Assembly: GCF_019977355.1 (NCBI RefSeq)
Contig: NZ_AP024655.1
Location: forward strand, 62,001 to 126,000
Source: Arthrobacter sp. NicSoilB8
GTDB lineage: Bacteria; Actinomycetota; Actinomycetes; Actinomycetales; Micrococcaceae
DNA: 64,000 nt
Reading direction: 5' to 3'
The translations under genes were made by a program, and so were the position numbers. Below the pieces are notes generated by a model. The model ran no database searches, was not told the DNA's origin, and saw nothing but the letters and a program-made list of their open reading frames with translations. Positions 34,103 through 42,697 of this stretch are shown piece by piece. Every line of letters starts with the position of its first letter. The stretch's first letter is position 1.

Positions 34103-34858
34103 TCAGCCGTCGGCAGGAGTGTGTCGCGGAGGGACTATTTCCCCGCTGCGGGCGAGATGCTCGGCGATGTCCCGGAGTTTGATGTTGGATTTGGAACTGA
34201 CACGGCTGAGGAGGAGGAAGGCCTGCTCTGCGGTGATCTTGTATCGTTCCATCAGGATGCCTTCTGCCTGGCCGATGAGTTGCCGGGATACCAGGGCTTC
34301 GGACAGCTGACTGATTTTCTGGGAGTCGGCGAAAGCCACGGCGGCGTGCGCGGCGACCAGCAAGCCGACCTGTTCGGACTCGTCGTTGAAGGCATTGGGA
34401 CCTTTCCCGTAAAGATTCAGTGCACCGAGGCGGTCGCCTTCAACGAATAGCTGGATTGAGAGCATGCTCCGTGCCCCGAGTTCCACGGCACCCCGGGAGA
34501 ACGCCGGCCAGCGGCCTTCCCGGCTGAGGTCCGGGACACGAACCACCCGTTCCTGGTAGGCCGCGTCCAGGCAGGGCCCCTGGCCGGTGGAGTTCTGCAG
34601 GGCATCGACACGGCGTGGAAGGTCTCCCGAGGCGACTTCGGAGTCAACTTTCTTCCGGCCCGTCACAAGGCTGATGGATGCCTGCGCGGTCCCGGGAATG
34701 AGGTCCAGGGCGGCATGGACGATGCCGGAGAGGACGGCGTGGACGTCGTGTTCCTGCTGCAGCTCCCGAGCGAGGTCGCTGAGCTGGGTTGCCAGCTCGG
34801 CGCTGACACGGCCGTTACCGGCCCCGGCAGTGCTCATCTCTGGTCGGTTCGCGTCCAT
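34103..34858 (-). CDS. GAF-ANTAR domain protein (RNA-binding antitermination regulator)
   Basis: 251 aa. GAF domain at about 35-180 (ALDLIPGTAQASISLVTGRK, STGQGPCLDAAYQERVVRVPD, LGARSMLSIQLFVEGDRLGALNLYGK) is followed by a C-terminal ANTAR three-helix domain (LSEALVSRQLIGQAEGILME, RYKITAEQAFLLLSRVSSKS). ANTAR proteins bind paired RNA hairpins and prevent termination; GAF supplies the signal. Common in actinobacteria, often stress linked. No two-component partner is adjacent. Confidence 0.93.
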   Translation of the reverse strand: MDANRPEMSTAGAGNGRVSAELATQLSDLARELQQEHDVHAVLSGIVHAALDLIPGTAQASISLVTGRKKVDSEVASGDLPRRVDALQNSTGQGPCLDAAYQERVVRVPDLSREGRWPAFSRGAVELGARSMLSIQLFVEGDRLGALNLYGKGPNAFNDESEQVGLLVAAHAAVAFADSQKISQLSEALVSRQLIGQAEGILMERYKITAEQAFLLLSRVSSKSNIKLRDIAEHLARSGEIVPPRHTPADG

Positions 34859-34888
34859 CCTGGCCTCCGCTGCTCCGCGTGGTTGAAC

Positions 34889-35770
34889 CTAGGCCGTGTC
34901 GAGAGACGCCGCCTGGGCGACATCCTCCGTCGCTGCCCAGGAGGCGAGGAGTCTGAGCGCTTCATCGGAGGGGCTGCCGGGGATGGCGGGATAGACCGTC
35001 AGGGTGTGCCCGGGATCTTCTTCGAGTTCCATCACCTGGTAGCTCAGCTCGAGGAGTCCGACGACCGGGTGCTGGAATTGTTTCGTTCCCGAGTAGTGGC
35101 GGCGGACGTTGTGCGCTGCCCAGCGTGAGCGGAATTCGTCGCTGCGCACGGAGAGTTCGCCGACGAGTTCGGCGATGCGCTTGTCGTGCGGGAAGCGGCC
35201 GGCGTCGCGTCGCAGGATCGCGACGTTGACGTTGGCCGCACGCTCCCAGTCCGGGTAGAAATCGCGGGCACGCGGGTCAAGGAAGATGAAACGAGAGTGG
35301 TTCGCAGGACGGGCCGTGCCGCGGTACATGTCGGAGTAGAGGGCGTAGCCGAGCGCGTTGGCGGCGACGATATCCATCCGGTTGTTCCCGATGAACGCGG
35401 GCGCCGCGGTGATGGCGTCCAGTAGGTTCTGGAGCACGGGGCGAACGGCAGACGCCGCGGAGGTCGTGGGGCGGTTCCGGCTCGAGGTATTCGCTGTGCG
35501 GGCGAGGTTGTAGAGGTGGTCGTGTTCGGCGCGGTCGAGCTCCAAGGCGCGCGCAATGGAGTCGAGGACGCTGTCGGAGGCGCCGGTGAGATTTCCGCGT
35601 TCGAGGCGGGTGTAGTAGTCGACGCTGACGCCGGCGAGGCGGGCGACTTCTTCTCTTCGAAGGCCCGTCACGCGCCGCCGGCCGCCGATGGGCTCGAGGC
35701 CAGCCTGCTCGGGGGTGATGCGTCCGCGGCGCGAGGCCAGGAACGCGCGCACCTCGGCTCTGTTATCCAT
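34889..35770 (-). CDS. HTH regulator with MmyB-like ligand-binding domain
   Basis: 293 aa. N-terminal XRE-type HTH (VTGLRREEVARLAGVSVDYY, TRLERGNLTGAS) and a C-terminal MmyB-like PAS domain (LDAITAAPAFIGNNRMDIVA, ANALGYALYSDMYR, NHSRFIFLDPRARDFYPDWE, RRHYSGTKQFQHPVVGLLEL). The family senses hydrophobic ligands such as fatty acids and controls adjacent genes. It is divergent from a Bcr/CflA-type exporter, its likely target. About 35% of residues pattern-match the second MmyB-type regulator at 38.1 kb by eye, so the two are paralogues. Confidence 0.9.
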   Translation of the reverse strand: MDNRAEVRAFLASRRGRITPEQAGLEPIGGRRRVTGLRREEVARLAGVSVDYYTRLERGNLTGASDSVLDSIARALELDRAEHDHLYNLARTANTSSRNRPTTSAASAVRPVLQNLLDAITAAPAFIGNNRMDIVAANALGYALYSDMYRGTARPANHSRFIFLDPRARDFYPDWERAANVNVAILRRDAGRFPHDKRIAELVGELSVRSDEFRSRWAAHNVRRHYSGTKQFQHPVVGLLELSYQVMELEEDPGHTLTVYPAIPGSPSDEALRLLASWAATEDVAQAASLDTA

Positions 35771-35904
35771 AGGGAAACGTTACGTCGAAACCGCGAAGCC
35801 GTGGGAGGGTCTGCCGTAACCCGTTTCATCAGGGCCGTGGCTAGGCGCGTCCATCGTTTGTTTGATGGAGAAAACCCCCAGCATTCAACGAGATGGAGAA
35901 GCAT

Positions 35905-35940
35905 ATGCACGCAACGACCATGAACGCCCCCGGCCCGTGA
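35905..35940 (+). CDS. Possible 11-codon leader peptide overlapping the MFS start
   Basis: ATG 35905 has a strong GGAG six bases upstream and encodes MHATTMNAPGP, ending in TGA at 35938-35940. This stop overlaps GTG 35937, the proposed start of the Bcr/CflA gene (GTGA). The ribosome-binding site therefore fits the short frame and not the transporter, suggesting translation coupling or attenuation. Confidence 0.4.
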   Translation: MHATTMNAPGP

Positions 35941-37316
35941 GCCCGTCGGCGATCTCAACGCGGGCGCCGTCGTCGGGGATCGTCCCGGCGTCGGTCGTCG
36001 CCACGGTCATCTTCCTCACCGCTGTCGCGCCGCTGGCGACCGATATGTACGTCCCGGCGTTCCCGCGCGTGACGGAGGAATTCGGCACGACGGCATCGGC
36101 GGTGCAGTTGACGCTGACGACGTTCTTCGCCGGGATGGGACTCGGACAGCTCGTCGGCGGACCGTTCAGCGACCAGCGCGGCCGGCGGATGCCCCTGGTC
36201 GCGGGCACGATTCTGATGACGGCCGCCTCGGTAGCCTGCGCCCTGGCCCCGGGCGTCGGGATCTTGATTATCGCCCGGTTCCTGCAGGGCTTCGGCGGCG
36301 GCTGGGCGATGGTCGTCGGCCGCGCCGTGATCGTCGACCGCGCCCATGGCCCGCAACTGGTCCGGGTGCTCAACATCGTCATGGGCATCGGCGGCGTCGC
36401 CCCGATCATCAGCCCCCTGCTTGGGGCGGTCATCTTGCAGCTGACCGGCTGGCGGATGACGTTCTGGGTACTCGCGGCCCTCGGCATCCTCATGACCTTG
36501 TGCGCCCTGTTCGTCGTTCCAGAGTCCCTGCCGCCCGGGAAACGGCACGCAGGCGGCCTGCGCGAATTCGGCCACGCTGCGCGCACCGTGCTGGCCAGCC
36601 GCCGATTCGTCGGCTATGTCGTCGTGGCATCCTCGGCGTTCATCGCCCTGTTCGCATACGTCGCCACGTCCTCGTTCATCCTGCAAAACATGAACGGCCT
36701 GTCGCCGGTGGCGTACTCAATAGTGTTCGCCGCCAATGCTGGCGGCATGACCGTTGCCGCCCTCGTCTCGGCGCGCCTGGCAGGCCGCGTATCCACGCGC
36801 CGGGTAATCCTCACCGGCCAGATCATCGCCCTGGCCGCGGGCGTGGCCATGCTAGCGGGAGCCCTGTGGTTTGGCACGCCGCTGCCGGTGGCTTTGGCCA
36901 GCTTCTTCGCCCTCATGGTCGCGCAGGGCCTCGTCAACACCAACGGGGGCGCTCTCGCGTCGGCGGAGGTGCCGGAGCACCCGGGAACCAGTTCCGCGGT
37001 GCTCGGGCTCGTGCAATGGACCACCGCGGGCATCGTCGCACCGATCGCCGGCTTGGGCGGCTCGGACACCGCGGTCCCCATGGCGGCACTGATGATCGCC
37101 GGAGCCTTGCTGTCCCTTGCTGGGCTCCTCGTCCTGGCCCGGCCTGCCGCCCGCAGCTTCGGTCCGCTTCTTCAACCGCGGCACGGTGACATCGAGCGGG
37201 TGGGTCAGCGCCGTGAGCCACCAGGCCCCCGGTCGAGGGATACCGCCGCATGTTCGAATTGTCCCCGGCCGGACGGGGGCACCCGCGCAACACCAGCGCG
37301 GGCACCCGCCGGCTAG
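35937..37316 (+). CDS. Bcr/CflA-family drug efflux MFS transporter
   Basis: 459 aa from GTG 35937; an upstream ATG at 35865 in the same frame lacks a ribosome-binding site. Twelve hydrophobic segments; family motifs LATDMYVPAFPRVTEEFG, VQLTLTTFFAGMGLGQLVGG, PFSDQRGRRMPLVAG and RFLQGFGGGWAMVVGRAVI. Divergent from an MmyB-type regulator. The last 55 or so residues after the final membrane span are Arg/Pro-rich and unlike the family, and the gene overlaps the convergent RhtB gene by four bases; a late frameshift or read-on may have replaced the normal end. Confidence 0.87.
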   Translation: MSPSAISTRAPSSGIVPASVVATVIFLTAVAPLATDMYVPAFPRVTEEFGTTASAVQLTLTTFFAGMGLGQLVGGPFSDQRGRRMPLVAGTILMTAASVACALAPGVGILIIARFLQGFGGGWAMVVGRAVIVDRAHGPQLVRVLNIVMGIGGVAPIISPLLGAVILQLTGWRMTFWVLAALGILMTLCALFVVPESLPPGKRHAGGLREFGHAARTVLASRRFVGYVVVASSAFIALFAYVATSSFILQNMNGLSPVAYSIVFAANAGGMTVAALVSARLAGRVSTRRVILTGQIIALAAGVAMLAGALWFGTPLPVALASFFALMVAQGLVNTNGGALASAEVPEHPGTSSAVLGLVQWTTAGIVAPIAGLGGSDTAVPMAALMIAGALLSLAGLLVLARPAARSFGPLLQPRHGDIERVGQRREPPGPRSRDTAACSNCPRPDGGTRATPARAPAG

Positions 37317-37951
37317 GAGGTCGTGCTGGAGGCCAGAACGCCCAGGCCGAGTGCGGCGATGATGCCGCTGCTGCCGCGTTCGAGCCAGGCACTCACCCGG
37401 GGGCGCTGCAGCCAGGCCATGGCCTTCGCGGCCGCGATGGACACGGCCACCAGATAGAGAAAACCAATGACGCTTTCGATGACACCCAGCACCAGGGCGG
37501 TGTCCAGCGTGTTGCCGCCGTGCGGAATGAATTGCGGCACGACGGCGAGGTAGAACAGGCCGACCTTGGGGTTGAGCAGCGTGGAGAGCGCGCCGGCGCC
37601 GAACCCCGTCTTTCGGCTGTAGTTTCGGCGGGGAGCGTGCCCGGTCGTTGCGGAAGGAGTTGCGGTACGGCGGGCCCGGATCAGCGACGAGATCCCCAGA
37701 TACAGCAGGTACAACCCGCCTGCGATCTTTAGCCAGCGGAACACTTCGGCGGAGTCCTCCAGCACGGCGGCGAGTCCCACTCCCACCAGCGCCGCCCAGA
37801 CCATGGATGCCACAGCCGAGCCGAACGCCGCGGCAATGCCGGCCCCGGCATTCTGCAGCGAGATCCGCAGCACCAGGAACGTATCCGGGCCCGGGGTGAC
37901 GGAGAGCAACAGGCACAGCCCGGCAAAGGCGAACAGGGTCACGGCAGTCAT
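37313..37951 (-). CDS. LysE/RhtB-family amino-acid exporter
   Basis: 212 aa with six predicted membrane spans. Signature FAGLCLLLSVTPGPDTFLVLRISLQNA at TM1 and TGFGAGALSTLLNPKVGLFYLAVVPQF at TM4 are typical. Such proteins export homoserine, threonine, lysine or similar amino acids. It lies tail-to-tail with the Bcr/CflA gene. Substrate not predictable. Confidence 0.92.
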   Translation of the reverse strand: MTAVTLFAFAGLCLLLSVTPGPDTFLVLRISLQNAGAGIAAAFGSAVASMVWAALVGVGLAAVLEDSAEVFRWLKIAGGLYLLYLGISSLIRARRTATPSATTGHAPRRNYSRKTGFGAGALSTLLNPKVGLFYLAVVPQFIPHGGNTLDTALVLGVIESVIGFLYLVAVSIAAAKAMAWLQRPRVSAWLERGSSGIIAALGLGVLASSTTS

Positions 37952-38073
37952 GGGGACTATTGTCCGCGGGCCGGCCGTCTGGTGGCAATTGTGGCAGCCC
38001 CGCGCCGTTGCCCCGCCCGCGGTTCCGGAGACCCGGCGTGGTGCCCGGCTCCGGTCTTTCAGGGGGCTTGGGG

Positions 38074-38088
38074 GTGTCTGACAGACAC
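38074..38088. promoter_or_regulatory. Perfect 15-bp palindrome upstream of the second MmyB-type gene
   Basis: GTGTCTGACAGACAC (7-bp arms around a central A) centred 38 bp before GTG 38119. Likely autoregulatory operator of the MmyB-type protein. Confidence 0.6.
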
Positions 38089-38118
38089 TGCCACCGAAGG
38101 CCCGGCCTGCGTAGCGTG

Positions 38119-39105
38119 GTGAACGTGGACAGAAAAGAGGAAATCCGTGAGTTCCTGATCTCGCGGCGCGCGAACGTCAGCCCGGACAGGGCCGGTATCC
38201 CCAGCTACGGGGAGTTGCGCCGCGTCCCGGGCCTTCGCCGTGAGGAAGTGGCGCAGCTCGCCGGGGTGAGCACGGACTACTACACGCGGCTGGAGCGCGG
38301 CAGCATACGAGGCGTCTCAGACGGGGTACTCGAGGCGGTCGCCTCGGCCCTCCAGCTAGATGAGGCCGAGCAGGCGCACCTGATGGACCTGGCGCGGACG
38401 GCCAACACCCCGGCACGTCGGGCGCCGCGGCGGCCACCGCAGCAGCGGGTCCGCCCCGGCATGCTGCGCCTCCTGGATGCCATGACCGGAGTGGTTGCCC
38501 TGGTGCAGAACGGCCGTTCAGACGTGCTGGCCGCCAACCTGCTGGGCCGTGCGCTCTATGCGGAGGTGTTCAACTCCGCCGCGCAGGCGGCCCCGGACAC
38601 CCCGGCCCGGCTGCCCAACCAGGCGCGCTACCTCTTCCTGGATCCGCACGCAGCGAATTTCTATCCCGATTGGCGCGCGGTCGCCGCCACTACGGTGGCG
38701 ATGCTGCGCCTGGAATCGGGGAGGAACCCGCGTGACCGGGCGCTCAACGAACTGGTCGGGGAGCTGGCCACGCGCAGCGGGATGTTCGCCGCGCTTTGGG
38801 CCGGGCACGACGTGCGGATCCACACCACGGGGACCAAGCGCTTCCACCACCCGGTCGCCGGGGATTTGTCCCTGCAGTTCGAGACGTTGCACCTTCCGGG
38901 CGATGAGGGACAGGTGCTGTTCACCTTCACAGCGGAGCCCGGCTCTGCATCCGAACACGCGTTGGCGTTCCTCGCCAGCTGGGCGGCTTCGCCTCCCGAA
39001 ACAACCGTCGCCGGCAATCCCGCCGGTGGAGCAACCGGCCCTGAGTTGCGTTCCGACGCGCAACCGGGGACACGTCACCCAGGAAAGACAGAACCACATG
39101 ACTGA
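38119..39105 (+). CDS. HTH regulator with MmyB-like ligand-binding domain (second copy)
   Basis: About 328 aa. HTH (VPGLRREEVAQLAGVSTDYY, TRLERGSIRGVSDGVL) and MmyB-like domain (LLDAMTGVVALVQNGRSDVL, RYLFLDPHAANFYPDWRAVA, VRIHTTGTKRFHHPVAGDLS) with a Gly/Pro/Thr-rich tail of about 30 residues. The start is uncertain among GTG 38116, 38119 and 38125, with no good ribosome-binding site, so a leaderless message is possible. Its end overlaps a candidate ATG of the SDR gene, a regulator-SDR pairing that is common for this family. Confidence 0.88.
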   Translation: MNVDRKEEIREFLISRRANVSPDRAGIPSYGELRRVPGLRREEVAQLAGVSTDYYTRLERGSIRGVSDGVLEAVASALQLDEAEQAHLMDLARTANTPARRAPRRPPQQRVRPGMLRLLDAMTGVVALVQNGRSDVLAANLLGRALYAEVFNSAAQAAPDTPARLPNQARYLFLDPHAANFYPDWRAVAATTVAMLRLESGRNPRDRALNELVGELATRSGMFAALWAGHDVRIHTTGTKRFHHPVAGDLSLQFETLHLPGDEGQVLFTFTAEPGSASEHALAFLASWAASPPETTVAGNPAGGATGPELRSDAQPGTRHPGKTEPHD

Positions 39106-39154
39106 ACAGGAGCACATGGCTGGGCAGGAATACCTGAGAGGGCAAGAGGACAAC

Positions 39155-39993
39155 ATGACCGAGAAGAAGGTCTGGTTCATCACCGGTGCCGGCCGCGGCA
39201 TGGGCACCGACATCGCGAAGGCGGCCCTGGCTGCCGGCCACGGGGTGGTTGCCACCGGCCGCAACCCGGGAAAGGTCGCCCGGGCCATAGGCGAGAACGA
39301 AAATCTGCTGGCTGTGACGCTCGACGTCACCGACCCCGCCGCCGCGGGAGCGGCGGTGCAGGCCGCCGTCGACCGGTTCGGAAAGATTGATGTTCTCGTC
39401 AACAACGCCGGCAACTTCTACGCCGGATTCTTCGAAGAGATCACCCGGAGGACTTCCGGGCGCAGATCGAAACCACCATATTCGGGCCCATGAACGTCAC
39501 CCGCGAGGCCTTGCCGGTCCTGCGGGCCCAGCGCTCCGGGCTGGTCGTCACCATCTCCTCCACCGCCGGCATCGCGGGCGGGGAGTTCCTTTCCGCCTAC
39601 GCCGCCTCCAAGTTCGGGCTGGAGGGCTGGGCGGAGTCGCTGGCCCTGGAAGTCGCCCCATTCAGCATCCGCACCATGATTGTGGAGCCAGGGTTCTTCC
39701 GCACCGAACTTCTCACCCCCGAATCCACCAGCTACGCCGTTTCCACCATCGAGGACTATGCCGAGAGGACCGAGCAGACGGTCACCGCGTGGAAAGGCAT
39801 GAACGGCCTGCAGGGCGGTGACCCGGCCAAGCTCGCCGACGCCCTAATCCAACTCACCGAGCTGGACGAGCCGCCGCTGCGCTTTGCCGCCGGCGCCGAC
39901 GCCGTGGGGGTCTTCGAGACCCGGGCCAAGGAGCTGCTTGCCCAGGCCGACGCCCACCGCGATCTCTCCAGCAGCCTCGCCTACGATGCCTGA
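39155..39993 (+). pseudogene. SDR-family NAD(P)-dependent oxidoreductase, interrupted by a 1-nt frameshift
   Basis: The 5' part (to about 39446) encodes KVWFITGAGRGMGTDIAKAA (Rossmann glycine motif) and KIDVLVNNAGNFYAGFFEEIT. The 3' part, in the next frame, continues PEDFRAQIETTIFGPMNVTR, VTISSTAGIAGGEFLSAYAA, SKFGLEGWAESLALE (catalytic Ser, Tyr, Lys). Adding one C to the CCC at 39444-39446 restores a 279-residue SDR with ITPEDFRAQ. The lesion lies in a short C run, so either a recent frameshift or a sequencing error. ATG 39155 has GAGGA four bases upstream; ATG 39098 and 39116 are alternatives. Confidence 0.85.
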
Positions 39994-40152
39994 CACGGCC
40001 AATGCCGGCCACAGGTCCGATCGCGAATGCGAAGCAACCGGGTTTTGAGCCGTGCCCCGACAGGGCTGCGCTGATTCCCGACTCCACCACAGCGGCTCCA
40101 TGACACGCTAAACGGCCGCACCCCACCGGACCCAACTCATGAGGACGCACCC

Positions 40153-41448
40153 TTGACGCCAGAGTCATCCATCGCCGAAACACCGGCGCCCGCCGCATCA
40201 CGACAGTCGCACCCGGCATCACCACAGTCGCTGCCCGAGGGAACGGTCCCCGCCCCGAGGTTTCCGCGGGGCGGCCTGCTGATCCTCGCCGCGGCGGGTT
40301 TCACCGCGGTCACCACCGAACTCCTGCCGTCGGGGCTGCTGCCGCAGATCAGCCGCGACCTCGGGGTGGAGGAATCAGCCGTGGGTTCCCTGACGGCCGC
40401 CTACGCGGCCGTCATCGTCTTCACCGCGCTTCCACTCTCAAGGCTGCTCGCCGGGCGGGTTCCCCGTAAGACGTTGTTGATCGCCACCGTCCTCGCGTTC
40501 GCGGTCAGCAACGTGATGCTGGCACTCAGCCCCGTCCTCGGCCTGGCCATTGCCGCCAGGCTTCTGGGCGGCGTGGCCCACGGGATGCTGTGGTCCAGCA
40601 TGGCCCCATACGTGGCACGGATCGTTCCGGCGCATTCGGTCGGTAAGGCCATGGCCATCGTCTTCAGCGGCAACAGCATCGCCCTGGCCGTCGGCGCGCC
40701 GATCGGCACGCTCATGGGATCGGTGCTGACCTGGCGTGACTCCTTCCTTGTCCTGGCGGGAGTCGGAGGCCTGCTCGCCTTGCTGGCGGTCTGGGTGCTC
40801 CCCGCTGCTCCGGACGGGGGCGGCGCTACAGCGCCGTCGCTGCGCGGAGCCCTGAAGCTGCCGGGCGTGATAGCCGTGGCCACGGCCTGGCCGCTCCTGC
40901 TTCTGGGGCACTTCACCCTCTTCACCTACATCGCCCCCTTCCTCCAAAGCTCCGGCCTGCCGGACGCCTTCACGGGCATCTCCCTGTCCGTGGTGGGGGT
41001 CGCCAGCCTTCTCGGGATCTGGATCGCGGGCCTGACGGCGGATTCGCGTCCGCGACGCTCCCTGCTGTCCGCGGTGGCCGTGCTCGTGGGAGCCTTCGCC
41101 CTCTTGCCCGTACTGGGCGGCACCTGGGCGGGGGAACTTGCGCTGGTGACGTTGTGGGGAGCCGCGTTCGGGGCCATCGGCATCTACAACCAGGCGGCGA
41201 TCCTCCGCGCCGGCGGAGAGCACAAGGACGCTGCCAACGGCCTGACGGTGGTCACCATCCAGCTGGGCATCGCCGTCGGCGCCGGGTACGGCGCCGTGGC
41301 CCTAGGCGCCGTCGGCGCCCGGTTCGTGCCGCTGGCAGCAGCAATCCCGACGGCGGCAGCCCTCGCGATCATCCTGGCCAGCCGCCGCGGCGGCTACCCC
41401 GCCGGCCCCCGCGAAACGCGCAAAGTCCGGACTTCAGCAATCTCGTGA
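40153..41448 (+). CDS. MFS transporter (DHA1-type efflux family)
   Basis: 431 aa, twelve hydrophobic segments after a polar 35-residue N-terminus. Motifs FTAVTTELLPSGLLPQISRD, AAYAAVIVFTALPLSRLLAG and RLLGGVAHGMLWSSMAPYVA match the arabinose-exporter/chloramphenicol-type DHA1 group. TTG 40153 with GAGGA seven bases upstream. It follows the SDR on the same strand at 160 bp. Exported compound unknown. Confidence 0.87.
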   Translation: MTPESSIAETPAPAASRQSHPASPQSLPEGTVPAPRFPRGGLLILAAAGFTAVTTELLPSGLLPQISRDLGVEESAVGSLTAAYAAVIVFTALPLSRLLAGRVPRKTLLIATVLAFAVSNVMLALSPVLGLAIAARLLGGVAHGMLWSSMAPYVARIVPAHSVGKAMAIVFSGNSIALAVGAPIGTLMGSVLTWRDSFLVLAGVGGLLALLAVWVLPAAPDGGGATAPSLRGALKLPGVIAVATAWPLLLLGHFTLFTYIAPFLQSSGLPDAFTGISLSVVGVASLLGIWIAGLTADSRPRRSLLSAVAVLVGAFALLPVLGGTWAGELALVTLWGAAFGAIGIYNQAAILRAGGEHKDAANGLTVVTIQLGIAVGAGYGAVALGAVGARFVPLAAAIPTAAALAIILASRRGGYPAGPRETRKVRTSAIS

Positions 41449-41494
41449 GCGGCCACTGGCCGCCGGCGGGCCAGCCACCATCGAATCACGCGTT

Positions 41495-42235
41495 TCAGGT
41501 GTCCCGGCGGCCCAGGTCCAAACCCAGGCTGACGGTGGTTGGTGCCGGGTTGGAACCGCAACCCTCGCAGCAGTCGCCCGCCTCGGCACCGAGAGACGCC
41601 GCCGGGTGCGGGACGGCGCAGCAGACGTCGCCTTTCCAGGCGTTGATTCCTTCGCGGACAGCGATGACAGCGATGACCAGCGCGGCGCCGGCGTCCGCCC
41701 ACCACCAGCCCAGCGCGCTGTTCAGGACCAGCCCGAGCAGCAGAACGGCGGAGAGGTAGGTGCACAGCAGGGTCTGTTTGGAATCTGCCACCGCCGTCCG
41801 GGATCCGAGCTCGCGGCCGGCCCTGCGCTGCAGCCAGGACAGCACGGGCATGATGACAAGGCTCAGCGCGGCGATGGCGATGCCCGGCGTCGAATGCCGC
41901 GCCTCGCCGCCGCCAGCCAGGGAGGTCACGGAGTCGAAGGTGACGAAGGCGGCGAGGGCAAAGAAGGAGATGGCGATGAGGCGCAGCGTCAGGTGCTCGC
42001 GCCGCTCCGGATCGTTGGCGGAAAACTGCCAGGACAGGGCGACGGCGGACGCAACCTCGATCACCGAGTCCAGCCCGAAACCGATCAGCGCGGAGGAGTC
42101 GGCGACGCCCCCGGCCCAGAGGGCGACAGCGGCTTCAACGATGTTGTAGCTGATGGTCGCGGCTGCGAACAGCCGGATGCGGCGGCTCAGCACGGCGCGG
42201 CGGACGGGATCGGGTGCCGCCGTGGTGCCCGTCAT
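41495..42235 (-). CDS. Cation diffusion facilitator (CDF) family metal efflux protein
   Basis: 246 aa with six membrane spans. The metal-site pattern is visible in TM2 (SSALIGFGLDSVIEVASA) and TM5 (LGWWWADAGAALVIAV). The C-terminal tail is cysteine-rich (DVCCAVPHPAAS, GDCCEGCGSNPAP), replacing the usual cytosolic ferredoxin-like domain and perhaps binding thiophilic metal. ATG 42235 overlaps the ArsR stop (ATGA); 42244 is an upstream alternative. With a CmtR-type sensor upstream, it probably exports cadmium, lead or zinc. Confidence 0.88.
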   Translation of the reverse strand: MTGTTAAPDPVRRAVLSRRIRLFAAATISYNIVEAAVALWAGGVADSSALIGFGLDSVIEVASAVALSWQFSANDPERREHLTLRLIAISFFALAAFVTFDSVTSLAGGGEARHSTPGIAIAALSLVIMPVLSWLQRRAGRELGSRTAVADSKQTLLCTYLSAVLLLGLVLNSALGWWWADAGAALVIAVIAVREGINAWKGDVCCAVPHPAASLGAEAGDCCEGCGSNPAPTTVSLGLDLGRRDT

Positions 42236-42558
42236 GCCAGGCACGTCCCGTCGGGAGCGCAGCAGGCAGGATCCACGGCCAGGACGACGCCGAGCAGGTC
42301 GCCGATCGCGTGGCCGAGCCGGGCATCGGCCAGCTCATAGCGGTTCCGCCGGCCGTCCGGAACAGCCACCACGAGCCCGCAGCCGCGAAGGCAGGTGAGA
42401 TGGTTGGACATGCTCTGCCGCGAGACCCCGAGCGAGTCGGCGAGATCGGAAGGGTAGGCCGGCGCCTGGGCCAGTGCCAGCAGGACCCTGGCCCTGGTCG
42501 GGTCCGAGACGGCATAGCCGAACCGCGCCAGTACCGGGGCGTGCGTGAGTGTCTCCAT
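42232..42558 (-). CDS. ArsR/SmtB-family metal sensor, CmtR-like
   Basis: 108 aa. Winged helix with PSDLADSLGVSRQSMSNHLT in the recognition region, directly followed by CLRGCGLVV. That CxxxC spacing in the DNA-recognition helix, with further cysteines in the tail DPACCAPDGTCLA, is the CmtR arrangement (two Cys from the helix, one from the C-terminus of the partner) for Cd(II)/Pb(II). It would release DNA on metal binding and derepress itself and the coupled CDF pump. Confidence 0.9.
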   Translation of the reverse strand: METLTHAPVLARFGYAVSDPTRARVLLALAQAPAYPSDLADSLGVSRQSMSNHLTCLRGCGLVVAVPDGRRNRYELADARLGHAIGDLLGVVLAVDPACCAPDGTCLA

Positions 42559-42570
42559 GACTTCAAAGTA

Positions 42571-42586
42571 CAGCCGCGGATGTATT
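42571..42586. promoter_or_regulatory. Probable CmtR-type operator
   Basis: TACAGCCGCGGATGTA is an imperfect palindrome (TACA ... CGCG ... TGTA) starting 13 bp before the ArsR start codon. Confidence 0.5.
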
Positions 42587-42697
42587 CAGGCAATCGTGTA
42601 GCGAGAGTGTGTCGGGATCCGGTTCAGCTGCCCGCGGGCCCGGGCCCGGGCTCGGGACGGCTCTGTGTGAGGCATAGGTTTCCCGGGTTTCCCTGGT

